Shown: in pieces, positions 52,555 through 60,988 of the stretch
Numbering within the stretch: position 1 is the stretch's first letter
Layout of the letters: the number at the start of each line of letters is the position of its first letter
Notes under the pieces: generated by a model
What the model saw: only the letters and a program-made list of their open reading frames with translations
The model's database searches: none
What the model was told of the DNA's origin: nothing
Position numbers and translations under genes: made by a program
Assembly (NCBI GenBank): GCA_019116445.1
Contig: DXBP01000059.1
Coordinates: 39,136 to 103,135 of the forward strand
DNA: 64,000 nucleotides
DNA from: Candidatus Gemmiger excrementigallinarum
GTDB lineage: Bacteria > Bacillota > Clostridia > Oscillospirales > Ruminococcaceae
Reading direction: 5' to 3'

Positions 52555-53466
52555 TCAATGGCTTAAAAACACGGTGTATACCAACAAAAACAACACCGTT
52601 ACCAGATAGGCGGGGCTTGTGAATACATCCAGAACATCTACACCGGGACGCAGCCCGGCAGAAAAACGGAACCCCTGCTGGCGGGCATGGTAAACCAGCC
52701 ACAGGCTGAACAGCGGGAAAAACAGCAACAGGAACAGTTCCACGGCAAAGGAAACGTTGTTGGGGGCGTAGAACCGCAGATACAGACTCAGGAATGCCAG
52801 GCAGTTGTTTGTGAAATGCAGCAGAATACCGGGCAGGATGCTGCCGGACCGTTCGGCCAGCCAACCGAGAAAGACACCGCATACCAGTGCGGTGAGTCCC
52901 TGAACAGGGTCCAGATGCAGCAGGGCAAACAACAGCGCCGGGCCAAAGATGGCGACCGCACTGCCGCAGGGACGCATAAGCCCCTGCAGAGCGCCCCGGA
53001 AAAACAGCTCTTCCACGATGGCCGGCATCACACACAAAACAAGAAACTGCACAAACAGCTCCAGGCCGCCGCTGGGCAAGATGCTGGTGGTTGTTTCAAT
53101 GCCAAGCCAGGTGGTCAGCAGTGCACCTGCCAGATTGGCGGTGTTGGCCAATCCAAGAAACACCGGCAGACAGAATGCCGGGCTCCAGGGGGCAGGCAGT
53201 ACAATGCGCAGATCCCGGACTTCCAGTCGGGTCAGACGCAGCATACACCACAGCGGGATGGCAATGGCGCCGATCCCGATAAAAAGCTGCAGCAATCCGA
53301 TGGTAGTGTCGCTGACCCCCACCGGTTTGCTAAGACTGGCGCCCGGCTGCAGCAGACCCAGCAAAGCACTGACTCCGGCGTATAGCAGGGAGCGCACCAA
53401 CAAATAAAACAGCGCGGCAATTGCACACCAGCTGGCGGCACCGCGCACTCCGCGTGATTTTGCCAT
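52555..53466 (-). CDS. CPBP-family intramembrane metalloprotease
   Basis: 303 residues with about eight membrane helices. EELFFRGALQG and the downstream FALLHL give the Glu/His active-site pattern of CPBP (Abi/CAAX-protease-like) proteins. The substrate is unknown; members act in prenyl-protein processing, bacteriocin immunity or surface display. TAAGGG lies eight bases before the ATG. It opens the CPBP-tadA-SDR operon, from its own promoter just after a small-RNA terminator. Confidence 0.88.
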   Translation of the reverse strand: MAKSRGVRGAASWCAIAALFYLLVRSLLYAGVSALLGLLQPGASLSKPVGVSDTTIGLLQLFIGIGAIAIPLWCMLRLTRLEVRDLRIVLPAPWSPAFCLPVFLGLANTANLAGALLTTWLGIETTTSILPSGGLELFVQFLVLCVMPAIVEELFFRGALQGLMRPCGSAVAIFGPALLFALLHLDPVQGLTALVCGVFLGWLAERSGSILPGILLHFTNNCLAFLSLYLRFYAPNNVSFAVELFLLLFFPLFSLWLVYHARQQGFRFSAGLRPGVDVLDVFTSPAYLVTVLFLLVYTVFLSH

Positions 53467-53503
53467 TCCCTCATCCCTTACACAAACACTTCATTTATAG
53501 AAT

Positions 53504-53532
53504 ATCATAACACACCGGCGTCTTTGGTGCAA
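53504..53532 (-). promoter_or_regulatory. Promoter of the CPBP-tadA-SDR operon
   Basis: On the minus strand, TTGCAC (53527-53532) and TATGAT (53504-53509) are separated by 17 bases. The -35 begins right at the T run of the upstream terminator. Confidence 0.7.
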
Positions 53533-53630
53533 TAAAAAAAGACCCAACCGGTGTGCGGGCCGGTAAGGTCGTGGAGGGAGAGAGGAGCCAATGTGGTTCC
53601 TGCAATGTGCGTTGCAGGCATTGACTTTCT
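53533..53630 (-). ncRNA. Candidate ~98-nt small RNA or terminated leader
   Basis: A unit on the minus strand with a promoter (TTTACT 53660-53665, 17 bases, TATGAT 53637-53642), a perfect seven-base hairpin CCTGCAA/TTGCAGG with a CGCACA loop (53601-53620 region), a C/T-rich single-stranded stretch, and an intrinsic terminator (GACCTTACCGG pairing with CCGGTTGGGTC at 53541-53570, then seven T). Since a second promoter follows immediately, it need not be an attenuator. A 38-codon frame from an ATG at 53621 (starting MPATHIAG) runs through the terminator and is an alternative leader peptide, but its ribosome binding site is poor. Confidence 0.55.
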
Positions 53631-53649
53631 TTTACTATCATAATACAGT
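53621..53649 (+). promoter_or_regulatory. Possible promoter of the LysR-family gene
   Basis: TTGACT (53621-53626) and TACAGT (53644-53649) are separated by 17 bases and overlap the divergent small-RNA promoter. LysR regulators often control a divergent neighbour, so this overlap may matter. Confidence 0.5.
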
Positions 53650-53718
53650 ATAGACGTGAAGTAAAGCACAATTTTTTCATACAAAAGATGAAAGAAATTC
53701 ACCAAAAGGAGAAGTTCT

Positions 53719-54600
53719 ATGACCCTGACGGATTGCCAGATTCTGGTAATGGTAGCCCAGTTGGGCACCTTTGCGGCGGCGGCAGAGCAGATGCATCTGA
53801 CGCCTTCGGCCATCAGTCATGCGGTGTCCGGGATGGAGGCGGAATGCGGATTCCCGCTGTTTACCCGCACCAAAAGCGGCGTTACTATGACTGCTGCGGG
53901 GGAAAGTCTTTTCCCGTCCATCCGGCAGATGCTCAACAGCAGCGAGTTGCTGGATCAGTCCATTGCCCAGATCAACGGTATGCACAAAGGCGTGCTGCGC
54001 CTGGGCGTGTTCAACTCGGCCTGTGTGACCTGGATGCCGCAGCTGGTGCCACCGTTCCAGAGGGAATTCCCCGGCATTGATGTGCAGATCTACCAGGGGT
54101 CTTACGCCGATATTGCGGCCTGGCTCAGAAACGGCGTGGTGGAACTGGGCTTCCTTTCCAATTCCAGCGCCAAGGACCTGGACTTTGAACCGTTGTATGA
54201 AGACCCGCTGATCTGCCTCGCGCCGGCGTCCTACAAGCCACGGCGCCCGGGGTGTGTCTGGGCGGAAGAACTGCAGGGTCAGCCCTTTGTCAGCCAACAG
54301 GCGGACGTGGATGCCGACATACAAAGCTACTTTAAAAAGAACGATCTGCATGTGAACAGCCGCTGCTACATTGTGGACGACCAGTCCATGATTGCGATGG
54401 TTTCCTGTGGGCAGGGACTGGCCATTATGCCGGAACTGATGTTCAAGATGGGCACCGATTACAGCGGCTGCCAGGTTCTGCGGCTGGAGCCGGCCGCAGG
54501 GCGCAGCATCGGCGTAGCCTGCCTTTCCCGCAGTGGGCTGTCCCCGGCGGCCAGCCGGTTTATCGAGCACGCCCGCAGCTATGCGCAGACTATGAAGTAA
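53719..54600 (+). CDS. LysR-family transcriptional regulator
   Basis: 293 residues, the family norm. N-terminal winged helix-turn-helix (GTFAAAAEQMHLTPSAISHAVSGME in part) and a two-lobe periplasmic-binding-like effector domain (about 90-290). The ligand is not predictable. AAGGAG lies nine bases before the ATG. It is divergent to the small-RNA/CPBP unit and upstream of the PHP gene, which has its own promoter. Confidence 0.93.
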   Translation: MTLTDCQILVMVAQLGTFAAAAEQMHLTPSAISHAVSGMEAECGFPLFTRTKSGVTMTAAGESLFPSIRQMLNSSELLDQSIAQINGMHKGVLRLGVFNSACVTWMPQLVPPFQREFPGIDVQIYQGSYADIAAWLRNGVVELGFLSNSSAKDLDFEPLYEDPLICLAPASYKPRRPGCVWAEELQGQPFVSQQADVDADIQSYFKKNDLHVNSRCYIVDDQSMIAMVSCGQGLAIMPELMFKMGTDYSGCQVLRLEPAAGRSIGVACLSRSGLSPAASRFIEHARSYAQTMK

Positions 54601-54631
54601 GGAAGCGGGCGGCGCAAACCCGGCAAAGGTC

Positions 54632-54660
54632 TTTTCAAAACCGGGGAAAAAGAGTATAAT
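54632..54660 (+). promoter_or_regulatory. Promoter of the PHP-TSCPD-FkbH-MBOAT operon
   Basis: TTTTCA (54632-54637) and TATAAT (54655-54660) are separated by 17 bases. Confidence 0.7.
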
Positions 54661-54692
54661 AGGATGTTAAAGAGCCAAAAGGGGGAAATGCT

Positions 54693-55559
54693 ATGCCAGG
54701 CGATCTGCATACCCATACTACTTTCTCCGACGGGTCTACCCCGGCGGAAAAGATGCCGTTTTTGGCCAGCTGTGCGGGCATGACCCATCTGGCCATCTCG
54801 GACCATGATTCCATGCTCGGTGTACGGTATGCGTATGCCCATCCCAAACAGGAGGGGGTCCATCTGATCCCCGCATTGGAGATGACTGCGTACGATTACG
54901 AGCGTGCTCACCGTGTGCACCTTTTGTGCTACTGGCCGGATGACTGCGCGCCGCTGGCGGAATTCTGTGATATGATGGCGGAACGCCGCCGGGTGGCCGT
55001 TTTGCAGAGCTGCCGGGAACTGGAAGAGATTTGCCCGCAGTTTCGTACTGAGGAAGCACTGGAACTGGCCAAAGACAGTGGGACACTGTTCAAGGCCCAT
55101 GTGATGCGGGTGCTGTGGCAGTACGGTCTGGCTGATGGTATGTACAACGATGTCTACCGTTCGCTGTTCGGGCTCAAGCCGGTACGCGGGCGGATTCTGC
55201 ACACGCCACGGTATGAACCGGTGGATGATGTGCTGGCGCTCATCAAAGCGTGCCGCGGAGTGGTGGTGCTTGCGCATCCCAGCGTGTATCACAGCATGGA
55301 ATTGGCCCGGGAACTGATTGCGGCAGGGCGTCTGGATGGTGTGGAGATCGACCATCCCCGCAATACACCGGAAGATAAAGCCGAGCTGCTGCGCCTGGCC
55401 AAGGAAAATGATCTGCTGATCACTGGCGGTACCGACTACCATGGTCTGAATACGGTCACGCCCAGGCCGGTGGGGGCTTTCTCTACCCGGGATGAACAGA
55501 TCACCCGGCTGCAGACCCTTGCCAAGGCCCGCAAAATATCCAACAAAAAGGCACAATGA
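54693..55559 (+). CDS. PHP-domain phosphoesterase
   Basis: 288 residues. The metal site is assembled from DLHTHTTFSDG, ISDHDS, the LAHPSVY His and the C-terminal GTDYHG. This is the stand-alone PHP fold related to RNase AM/YciV (5'-3' trimming of RNA) and 3',5'-nucleotide bisphosphate phosphatases. GGGGGAAA precedes the ATG. It is the first gene of an apparent five-gene unit whose last three genes look like surface acylation. Confidence 0.88.
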   Translation: MPGDLHTHTTFSDGSTPAEKMPFLASCAGMTHLAISDHDSMLGVRYAYAHPKQEGVHLIPALEMTAYDYERAHRVHLLCYWPDDCAPLAEFCDMMAERRRVAVLQSCRELEEICPQFRTEEALELAKDSGTLFKAHVMRVLWQYGLADGMYNDVYRSLFGLKPVRGRILHTPRYEPVDDVLALIKACRGVVVLAHPSVYHSMELARELIAAGRLDGVEIDHPRNTPEDKAELLRLAKENDLLITGGTDYHGLNTVTPRPVGAFSTRDEQITRLQTLAKARKISNKKAQ

Positions 55560-55582
55560 TAACAAAAGGAGCATGAACGATC

Positions 55583-55837
55583 ATGATGTATGTATACAAC
55601 AATAAGGGTACCTGCTCGGTGCGCACCGAAGTGGAACTGAATCCCGATCATACCATTGCCGCTGTCCGTGTGCTGGGCGGCTGCAACGGCAACCTCAAAG
55701 GCATTTCCAGCCTGCTGACCGGCATGAAGGCGGAGGACGCCATCGCCCGGATGGAGGGCACGACCTGCGGCAATAAGCCCACCAGCTGCCCGGACCAGAT
55801 CGCGCAGGCGCTCAAAGGTGCCCTGGCTGAACTGTGA
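55583..55837 (+). CDS. TSCPD-domain protein (TIGR03905-like)
   Basis: 84 residues with three to four conserved Cys, including GGCNGNLKG, TTCGNKPTSCPDQ, the feature that names TSCPD domains otherwise found at the C-terminus of ribonucleotide reductases. Stand-alone copies are common in anaerobic Firmicutes and have no known function. AAAGGAG lies about 12 bases before the ATG; the next ATG one codon on is equally possible. It lies 23 bases after the PHP gene. Confidence 0.85.
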   Translation: MMYVYNNKGTCSVRTEVELNPDHTIAAVRVLGGCNGNLKGISSLLTGMKAEDAIARMEGTTCGNKPTSCPDQIAQALKGALAEL

Positions 55838-55856
55838 TTGCGTAAAGGAGTTGCTC

Positions 55857-57635
55857 ATGGAGTGCTTCCATTATCCGCTGGATACGGAAACCTTGCTGCG
55901 CAAAAAGCGCCGTCTGCGCCGGGAACTGCTGGCGCAGAATCCCCATCCGCTGCATAAAAAAATTGCGATTCTCGGCGGTTCCACCACCAATGAAGTGGCG
56001 GATCAGCTGGGGCTTTTTTTGCTGCAATACGGGATCGAAGGGGAATTTTATCAGAGTGAGTATGGCCAGTACTGGCAGGATGCCATGTTCGGTACGCCGG
56101 AACTGGATGCTTTTGCGCCGGATGTGATTTATATTCATACCAACTGGCGCAACCTGACGGCGCTGCCGACGACAGCTGACAGCCCGGAGCAGATTGAAGA
56201 AATGCTGGAAGCGGAGTATGCCCATTTTGAAACGATGTGGCAGGCGCTGGAACAGAAGTTTGCCTGCCCCGTCATCCAGAACAACTTCGACCGCCCCAAT
56301 TATCGTCTGATGGGCAACCGGGATATCTGGGATGTGCACGGCCGCTCCAATTTTATCAGCCGCCTGAACCAGAAATTCTATGCCTACGCCGCCGCTCATG
56401 AGAACTTTTACATCAATGACCTGGATTATCTCTCGGCGGATTACGGCCTGACGGCCTGGGGTGACGCATTCTACTGGCACATGTACAAATATGCCATGTG
56501 CCTGGATGCCATCCCGTCGCTGGCAAACAGCGTTGCCAATATTATCAAATCCCTGTATGGGCGCAACAAGAAGGCGCTGGTGCTGGATCTGGACAATACC
56601 CTGTGGGGCGGCATTGTGGGGGATGACGGGGTAGATGGCCTGGCCATTGGTCCCGAAGTACCGGAAGGGCAGGTCTATGCCGAGTTCCAGAGCTACTGCA
56701 AAGCCCTCAAGAGCATCGGCGTGATTCTGGCGGTGGACTCAAAGAATGAGGAAGCCAACGCATTGGCGGGACTCAACCATCCCGACGGTGTGCTGCGTCC
56801 CGATGATTTTGTGGCTATCAAAGCCAACTGGGACCCCAAGGACCAGAATCTCAAAGCCATCGCATCGGAGTTGAGCCTGGGCGTGGACAGCTTTGTGTTT
56901 GCCGACGATAACCCGGCGGAGCGTGCCATTGTGGAAGCACAGGTGCCGGGCGTGGCCGTGCCTGTACTGGATGGTGCCGAAAACTATATCAAGATGCTGG
57001 ACCACGGCGGTTACTTTGAGGTGACTACTCTTTCCCAGGAGGACCTGAAAAAGACGGAACTCTACCACCAGAATGCGCAGCGTGCGGCTGCCCAGGCTGC
57101 TTTTGGAGATTACGGTGAATACCTGGACAGCCTGGAGATGACCGCCACCATTCGCGGTTTTGAACCGCTGTATATTCAGCGGATCGCTCAGCTCACCAAC
57201 AAATCCAATCAGTTCAACCTGACGACGCTGCGCTGCTCCGAGGATGACATCCGTGCCATGGCACAGGATGAAAACCGGATCTGTCTGTGCGGCAAACTGG
57301 TGGATAAATTCGGCGATAACGGTATTGTTACGGTGGTGTCCGGGGAACAGCAGGGCAGTGCTCTGCATCTGCGCCTGTGGCTGATGAGCTGCCGCGTGCT
57401 CAAGCGCGGTATGGAAGATGCCATGATGGATACTTTGGTGTCGGAGGCTGCCGCCCGGGGCGTGACCGCCGTATACGGCTACTATTATCCTACGGCCAAA
57501 AATGCCATGGTCCGTGAATTTTATGCGGGTTATGGTTTTACCAAGGTGGAGGAAGAGGAAACGGGGAATACGGTGTGGAAGCTGGATATCGCTTCCTACC
57601 AGCCGCGGCATCCGCACATGAAAATTGAACGCTGA
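55857..57635 (+). CDS. FkbH-like HAD-IIIC family protein
   Basis: 592 residues. An N-terminal SGNH-like region (ILGGSTTNEVADQL, about 40-230) precedes a HAD phosphatase-like domain with LDLDNTLWGGIVGDDG (DxDxT nucleophile, about 240-255) and a C-terminal GNAT-like part. FkbH proteins load glyceryl groups from bisphosphoglycerate onto acyl carrier proteins in polyketide pathways; homologues beside MBOAT acyltransferases are thought to help modify surface polymers. AAAGGAG lies six bases before the ATG at 55857. No acyl carrier protein gene is next to it. Confidence 0.88.
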   Translation: MECFHYPLDTETLLRKKRRLRRELLAQNPHPLHKKIAILGGSTTNEVADQLGLFLLQYGIEGEFYQSEYGQYWQDAMFGTPELDAFAPDVIYIHTNWRNLTALPTTADSPEQIEEMLEAEYAHFETMWQALEQKFACPVIQNNFDRPNYRLMGNRDIWDVHGRSNFISRLNQKFYAYAAAHENFYINDLDYLSADYGLTAWGDAFYWHMYKYAMCLDAIPSLANSVANIIKSLYGRNKKALVLDLDNTLWGGIVGDDGVDGLAIGPEVPEGQVYAEFQSYCKALKSIGVILAVDSKNEEANALAGLNHPDGVLRPDDFVAIKANWDPKDQNLKAIASELSLGVDSFVFADDNPAERAIVEAQVPGVAVPVLDGAENYIKMLDHGGYFEVTTLSQEDLKKTELYHQNAQRAAAQAAFGDYGEYLDSLEMTATIRGFEPLYIQRIAQLTNKSNQFNLTTLRCSEDDIRAMAQDENRICLCGKLVDKFGDNGIVTVVSGEQQGSALHLRLWLMSCRVLKRGMEDAMMDTLVSEAAARGVTAVYGYYYPTAKNAMVREFYAGYGFTKVEEEETGNTVWKLDIASYQPRHPHMKIER

Positions 57636-57650
57636 TCGAAAGGAGATTCC

Positions 57651-58754
57651 ATGAAGAAAACCGCCCTGCGAAAAATCCTGTATGCAGTTGCCTTTGTGCT
57701 GCTCACAGCGGTTTTGTTGGTTGCGGCCCGGTTTTTGCTGGTGGATGATGTGCACTCCTATTCTCGTGTGATGCTGCAGGAACTGTACGCACAAGCGGGG
57801 CAGATCGATACGCTTTTTTTGGGCTCTTCCCATTGCTATCGCAGCGTGGACCCCGCCGAAGTGGATGAAACTTTGGGTACGCACAGCTTCAATGCGGGTT
57901 CCTCCCAGCAGCTGCCGGATGGCTCCTACTATATGCTGCAGGAGGCGGCGTCCCAAAATCCTCTGAAGACGGTGTATCTGGAAATGTTTTATACCGGGTA
58001 CAATCAAAGCGCCTCCAGTGATATTCCCATGGCCTGTTACCTGCTGACCGACCATATGCAGTGGAACTCTCCGCAGCGGTACCGGTATCTGTGGGAGATG
58101 GGCGGCATGGCCGCTTTTGCGGACCTGCTTCTTCCGGCCCGGCATGGTATGGTGGTGCCGGGGGATATGCCGGCGCTGTGGAAAGCCAAACTCACCGATG
58201 GGTACGAGTTGGGAAACTATGCCTATGTGACCTATCCGGAGGAGGGAGAGGCTTACCGGGGCAATGGTTTTGTGTACACGGAAGGAACGGCACAGGACGG
58301 CTATGCAACGCTGCTGAACGTGGACCCGGAAGAACCTCTTTCCGTTTTTGGGCAGACCTATCTGGAAAAAATTGCAGAGTACTGCGAAGAAAATGGAATC
58401 CGCCTTGTGCTGTTTACAGCACCGCTGCCCAGCGCCTATGTTTCCAACACGGCACAGTACCAGGCTTATGTGGATGCGGTCAATGCCTTCGCCCGGGAAC
58501 ATGATACCGTGTATTGGGATTTTTCGCTGTATCGTGATCCGCGTGCTATGGATTTGGGCGGCGGAGATTTTTCGGATGCCCATCATCTCAATGGTATTGG
58601 TGCAGAAAAGTTTACAGCGGTACTGTGCGATGTGATCGCGCGGGATGCCGCAGGGGAAGACGTGTCTTCTCTGTTCTGCGATACGGTTGAGGATAAACTC
58701 GAAAATCATGCAGACAATACCATTTTTATGGCTGATGCATACATTCATTCCTAA
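57651..58754 (+). CDS. Membrane-anchored SGNH-like (DltD/AlgX-type) protein
   Basis: 367 residues. One N-terminal membrane helix (about 9-28), then an extracytoplasmic domain with LFLGSSHCYRSVDP (Ser-His block I), and DFSDAHHLN near the C-terminus (DxxH). This is the layout of DltD and AlgX/AlgJ partners of MBOAT acyltransferases that pass acyl groups to polymers. AAGGAG lies before the ATG. It sits between fkbH-like and MBOAT genes with 15- and 14-base gaps. Confidence 0.8.
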   Translation: MKKTALRKILYAVAFVLLTAVLLVAARFLLVDDVHSYSRVMLQELYAQAGQIDTLFLGSSHCYRSVDPAEVDETLGTHSFNAGSSQQLPDGSYYMLQEAASQNPLKTVYLEMFYTGYNQSASSDIPMACYLLTDHMQWNSPQRYRYLWEMGGMAAFADLLLPARHGMVVPGDMPALWKAKLTDGYELGNYAYVTYPEEGEAYRGNGFVYTEGTAQDGYATLLNVDPEEPLSVFGQTYLEKIAEYCEENGIRLVLFTAPLPSAYVSNTAQYQAYVDAVNAFAREHDTVYWDFSLYRDPRAMDLGGGDFSDAHHLNGIGAEKFTAVLCDVIARDAAGEDVSSLFCDTVEDKLENHADNTIFMADAYIHS

Positions 58755-58768
58755 AAGGAGGTCCTGCC

Positions 58769-60172
58769 ATGCTGGCTGTTTCTTCGCCGGGATTTGTCGT
58801 ATTTGCGGCATTGCTGGTGGGGCTTTGGTATCTTTGCGTGCCTTCAAAACGCTGGCTGCTGATGCTGGCTGCCAGTGCGGTATTCTACATTTCCCTGGAC
58901 TGGCAGGGATTCCTGGTGCTTCTGGCGGGGACGCTGGTCGTCTGGGCCTGTGCGCTGCATGCCCGTGAAAAGAACGGCTTTTTTGCGCTTGGTCTGGCAG
59001 GTGCCCTGGCACCGATTGTATTGCTGAAATACTATGTGGCGGCTGCCGGCGGGTTACAAGCCATGCTGGGATTGCGCTTGTGGCAGCCGGAAATTCTGCA
59101 GCCTCTGGGAATCGGCTATTTTACACTGCAGCTTGTGAGTTACCTGGTGGATGTTCGCCGCGGGGTACTGTTGCCCCAGCGCAGCTTTGCCCGGGTGATT
59201 TGCTTCTCTTCGTTTTTTCTATCCATAACCCAGGGACCATTCAACCGCTATAATGAATTGATGCCGCAGTTGGATGCGGATACCCGCTGGGACAGTAACC
59301 GTGCCTGGCGGGGGGCCATCCGCTGCTTTTGGGGGTACTTCAAAAAAATTGCAGTGGCGGATCGTGCGGCGGTGGTCGTGGGGGTCGTGTTTGCAGATCC
59401 GGCTTCCTTTGACCGCACGCAGCTGCTGTTGGCAACGACGTTGTATTCCTTCCAGTTGTATGCGGATTTCTCCGGGTACACGGATATTGTGCTGGGAATC
59501 GGGCAGGTGTTGGGCCTTGAACTCCCTGAAAATTTCCGGCAGCCGTACCTTTCCGCCACTGTCAAGGAAGTCTGGTCCCGCTGGCACATGAGTCTGTCCC
59601 GCTGGCTGAAAGACTATGTGTACATCCCGCTGGGGGGCAGCCGTTGCAGTACAGCCCGCAGGGATGTGAATCTGATCGCGACGTTTCTTGTCAGCGGTTT
59701 GTGGCACGGTGCGGGTTTGACCTATCTCCTCTGGGGATTTCTACACGGCGCATTTCAGGCGCTGGAAAATCATCTCCCCTGGCGTCACGCCATCACCAAA
59801 GGATGGGCACGCCTGGTGGGAATCGCCGGGACATTCTGTGTCATGACGTTTGCTTTTACGATTTTCCGCTCTGCCAGCCTTACTGATGCCGCACAATATT
59901 TTTATGGGATTTTGCATAACGGCGGGCACAAGGCCCTCAGCAACTATTGGGAGCTTGGGCTGACCACCCGGCAGGAACAGGTTTTCCTGTTTGCGGGGGT
60001 GGCGATCCTGATTGCGGGGGATTTGTTGCAGGAATATCATGTTCCACTGCTGGATAAACTGGCTGCGGCGCCGCGGTTGCTTCGCTGGGCGGCTTACGAA
60101 GTTGCCATTTTTGCATTTTTGCTAATGGGATATTTCCTGAGTGGCGGCGGCTTCCTGTATGCCCGCTACTGA
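58769..60172 (+). CDS. MBOAT-family O-acyltransferase (DltB/AlgI type)
   Basis: 467 residues with about twelve membrane segments. The signature region has QLYADFSGYTDI, RWHMSLSRWLKDYVYIPLGG and SGLWHGAG, the last containing the catalytic His. It transfers acyl groups across the membrane to polysaccharide or teichoic acid hydroxyls. AAGGAGG precedes the ATG. It ends the operon at a bidirectional terminator. Confidence 0.93.
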   Translation: MLAVSSPGFVVFAALLVGLWYLCVPSKRWLLMLAASAVFYISLDWQGFLVLLAGTLVVWACALHAREKNGFFALGLAGALAPIVLLKYYVAAAGGLQAMLGLRLWQPEILQPLGIGYFTLQLVSYLVDVRRGVLLPQRSFARVICFSSFFLSITQGPFNRYNELMPQLDADTRWDSNRAWRGAIRCFWGYFKKIAVADRAAVVVGVVFADPASFDRTQLLLATTLYSFQLYADFSGYTDIVLGIGQVLGLELPENFRQPYLSATVKEVWSRWHMSLSRWLKDYVYIPLGGSRCSTARRDVNLIATFLVSGLWHGAGLTYLLWGFLHGAFQALENHLPWRHAITKGWARLVGIAGTFCVMTFAFTIFRSASLTDAAQYFYGILHNGGHKALSNYWELGLTTRQEQVFLFAGVAILIAGDLLQEYHVPLLDKLAAAPRLLRWAAYEVAIFAFLLMGYFLSGGGFLYARY

Positions 60173-60178
60173 AAACAG

Positions 60179-60218
60179 AAAAAACGGCATTGTACCACTT
60201 CGGTACAATGCCGTTTTT
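60179..60218. terminator. Bidirectional terminator after MBOAT gene
   Basis: AAAACGGCATTGTACC and GGTACAATGCCGTTTT form a 16-base stem with an ACTTC loop, with A and T runs on both sides. Confidence 0.94.
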
Positions 60219-60231
60219 GTATAAGGCGCGT

Positions 60232-60564
60232 TCAGCGGTCGGGTTCACAATCCAGAATGGAGGGAATGTTTTCCCAGCGTTCCGATTCGGCTGTGTATCG
60301 CTCATGGAACCAGGCAACGGCAGCGTCCAAACCTTGCTGGTTGCCCTCGAATTCCCGGGACTGGATTTTCTCCTCTGCGGTATGCTCGATGCTCCAGGGG
60401 CCGGGCCAGATATAGGCAGTCAGATATTCAACTTTTTTCTTGCCGCTTTCATCGGCAGGATCAGGCTTTTTGCCGGGGACGATCACATATCGCATACCGC
60501 CCTCGGCACCGGAATAAGAATTGCCGTTATGGAACCAGTGGTAAATGGGGAATGCATCCAACAT
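60232..60564 (-). CDS. Conserved-looking hypothetical protein
   Basis: 110 residues, soluble, with no recognised motif. It is rich in aromatic residues at the start (FPIYHWFHNGNSYSG) and has a helical C-terminus (AAVAWFHERYTAESERW). The ATG at 60564 has AAAGGAG eight bases upstream; a longer upstream frame overlaps a palindromic region and is not preferred. It is alone between a shared terminator and tRNA-Gly, so context gives no function. Confidence 0.7.
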   Translation of the reverse strand: MLDAFPIYHWFHNGNSYSGAEGGMRYVIVPGKKPDPADESGKKKVEYLTAYIWPGPWSIEHTAEEKIQSREFEGNQQGLDAAVAWFHERYTAESERWENIPSILDCEPDR

Positions 60565-60733
60565 GGAAAAGTCTCCTTTCAAAAGCCATGAAACACGCTG
60601 TAAGAAAAACGGCATACACAGCGCACGACGAGTCGGAACCGTAAAAGGTCCTTGCCCGCCGGGGCGACAGGCGGGGAATGGTCCTATTATAACGAATTCG
60701 GGAACAATTGACAATAGAAGCCGCAAAACGGCA

Positions 60734-60762
60734 TTGACAAAGCAGCGGCTTTGCGGTACAAT
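60734..60762 (+). promoter_or_regulatory. Promoter of tRNA-Gly
   Basis: TTGACA (60734-60739) and TACAAT (60757-60762) are separated by 17 bases. Confidence 0.85.
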
Positions 60763-60773
60763 AACTAAGTCAT

Positions 60774-60849
60774 GCGGGATTAGCTCATCCGGTAGAGTGA
60801 CTGCTTCCCAAGCAGTAGGTGGCGAGTTCGAGACTCGTATCCCGCTCCA
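60774..60849 (+). tRNA. tRNA-Gly (anticodon CCC), likely prophage attachment site
   Basis: 76 bases. Acceptor GCGGGAT pairs with ATCCCGC, discriminator T, CCA encoded; anticodon loop TTCCCAA on an ACTGC/GCAGT stem. Phage genes begin just downstream, so its 3' half is the probable attachment core; the second copy would lie outside the window. Confidence 0.94.
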
Positions 60850-60850
60850 A

Positions 60851-60901
60851 AAACGCCTTGAATTGTACGATGATTCGTTGATTCAAGGCGTTTTCTTTTT
60901 T
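60851..60901 (+). terminator. Terminator of tRNA-Gly
   Basis: AAACGCCTTGAA and TTCAAGGCGTTT form a 12-base stem with a 19-base loop, followed by TCTTTTTTT. Confidence 0.85.
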
Positions 60902-60914
60902 TGACGTGCAACAT

Positions 60915-60988
60915 TTTCACCACCTAAAAATCGGGATAAGACCGCGTAAACCTGTACGTAAGCCTGTACAGAAAAACAGGTGGTGAAA
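60915..60988. repeat. Inverted repeat and tandem CCTGTAC motifs near tRNA-Gly
   Basis: TTTCACCACCT (60915-60925) and its exact inverse AGGTGGTGAAA (60978-60988) flank 52 bases that contain CCTGTAC twice (60951-60957, 60963-60969). Being next to the tRNA and outside the phage genes, they may be integrase or excisionase arm sites. Confidence 0.5.

Noticed and set aside
53601..53620. CGCACA hexaloop hairpin as an ANTAR target
   Set aside because: Loop positions 1 and 4 are C and A, not A and G.
56739..59012. 757-codon minus-strand frame across FkbH-like, SGNH-like and MBOAT genes
   Set aside because: Crosses three coherent plus-strand genes and their ribosome binding sites.
60951..60969. Repeated CCTGTAC as a CRISPR array
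   Set aside because: Only two short copies, 5 bases apart; no array structure and no cas genes.
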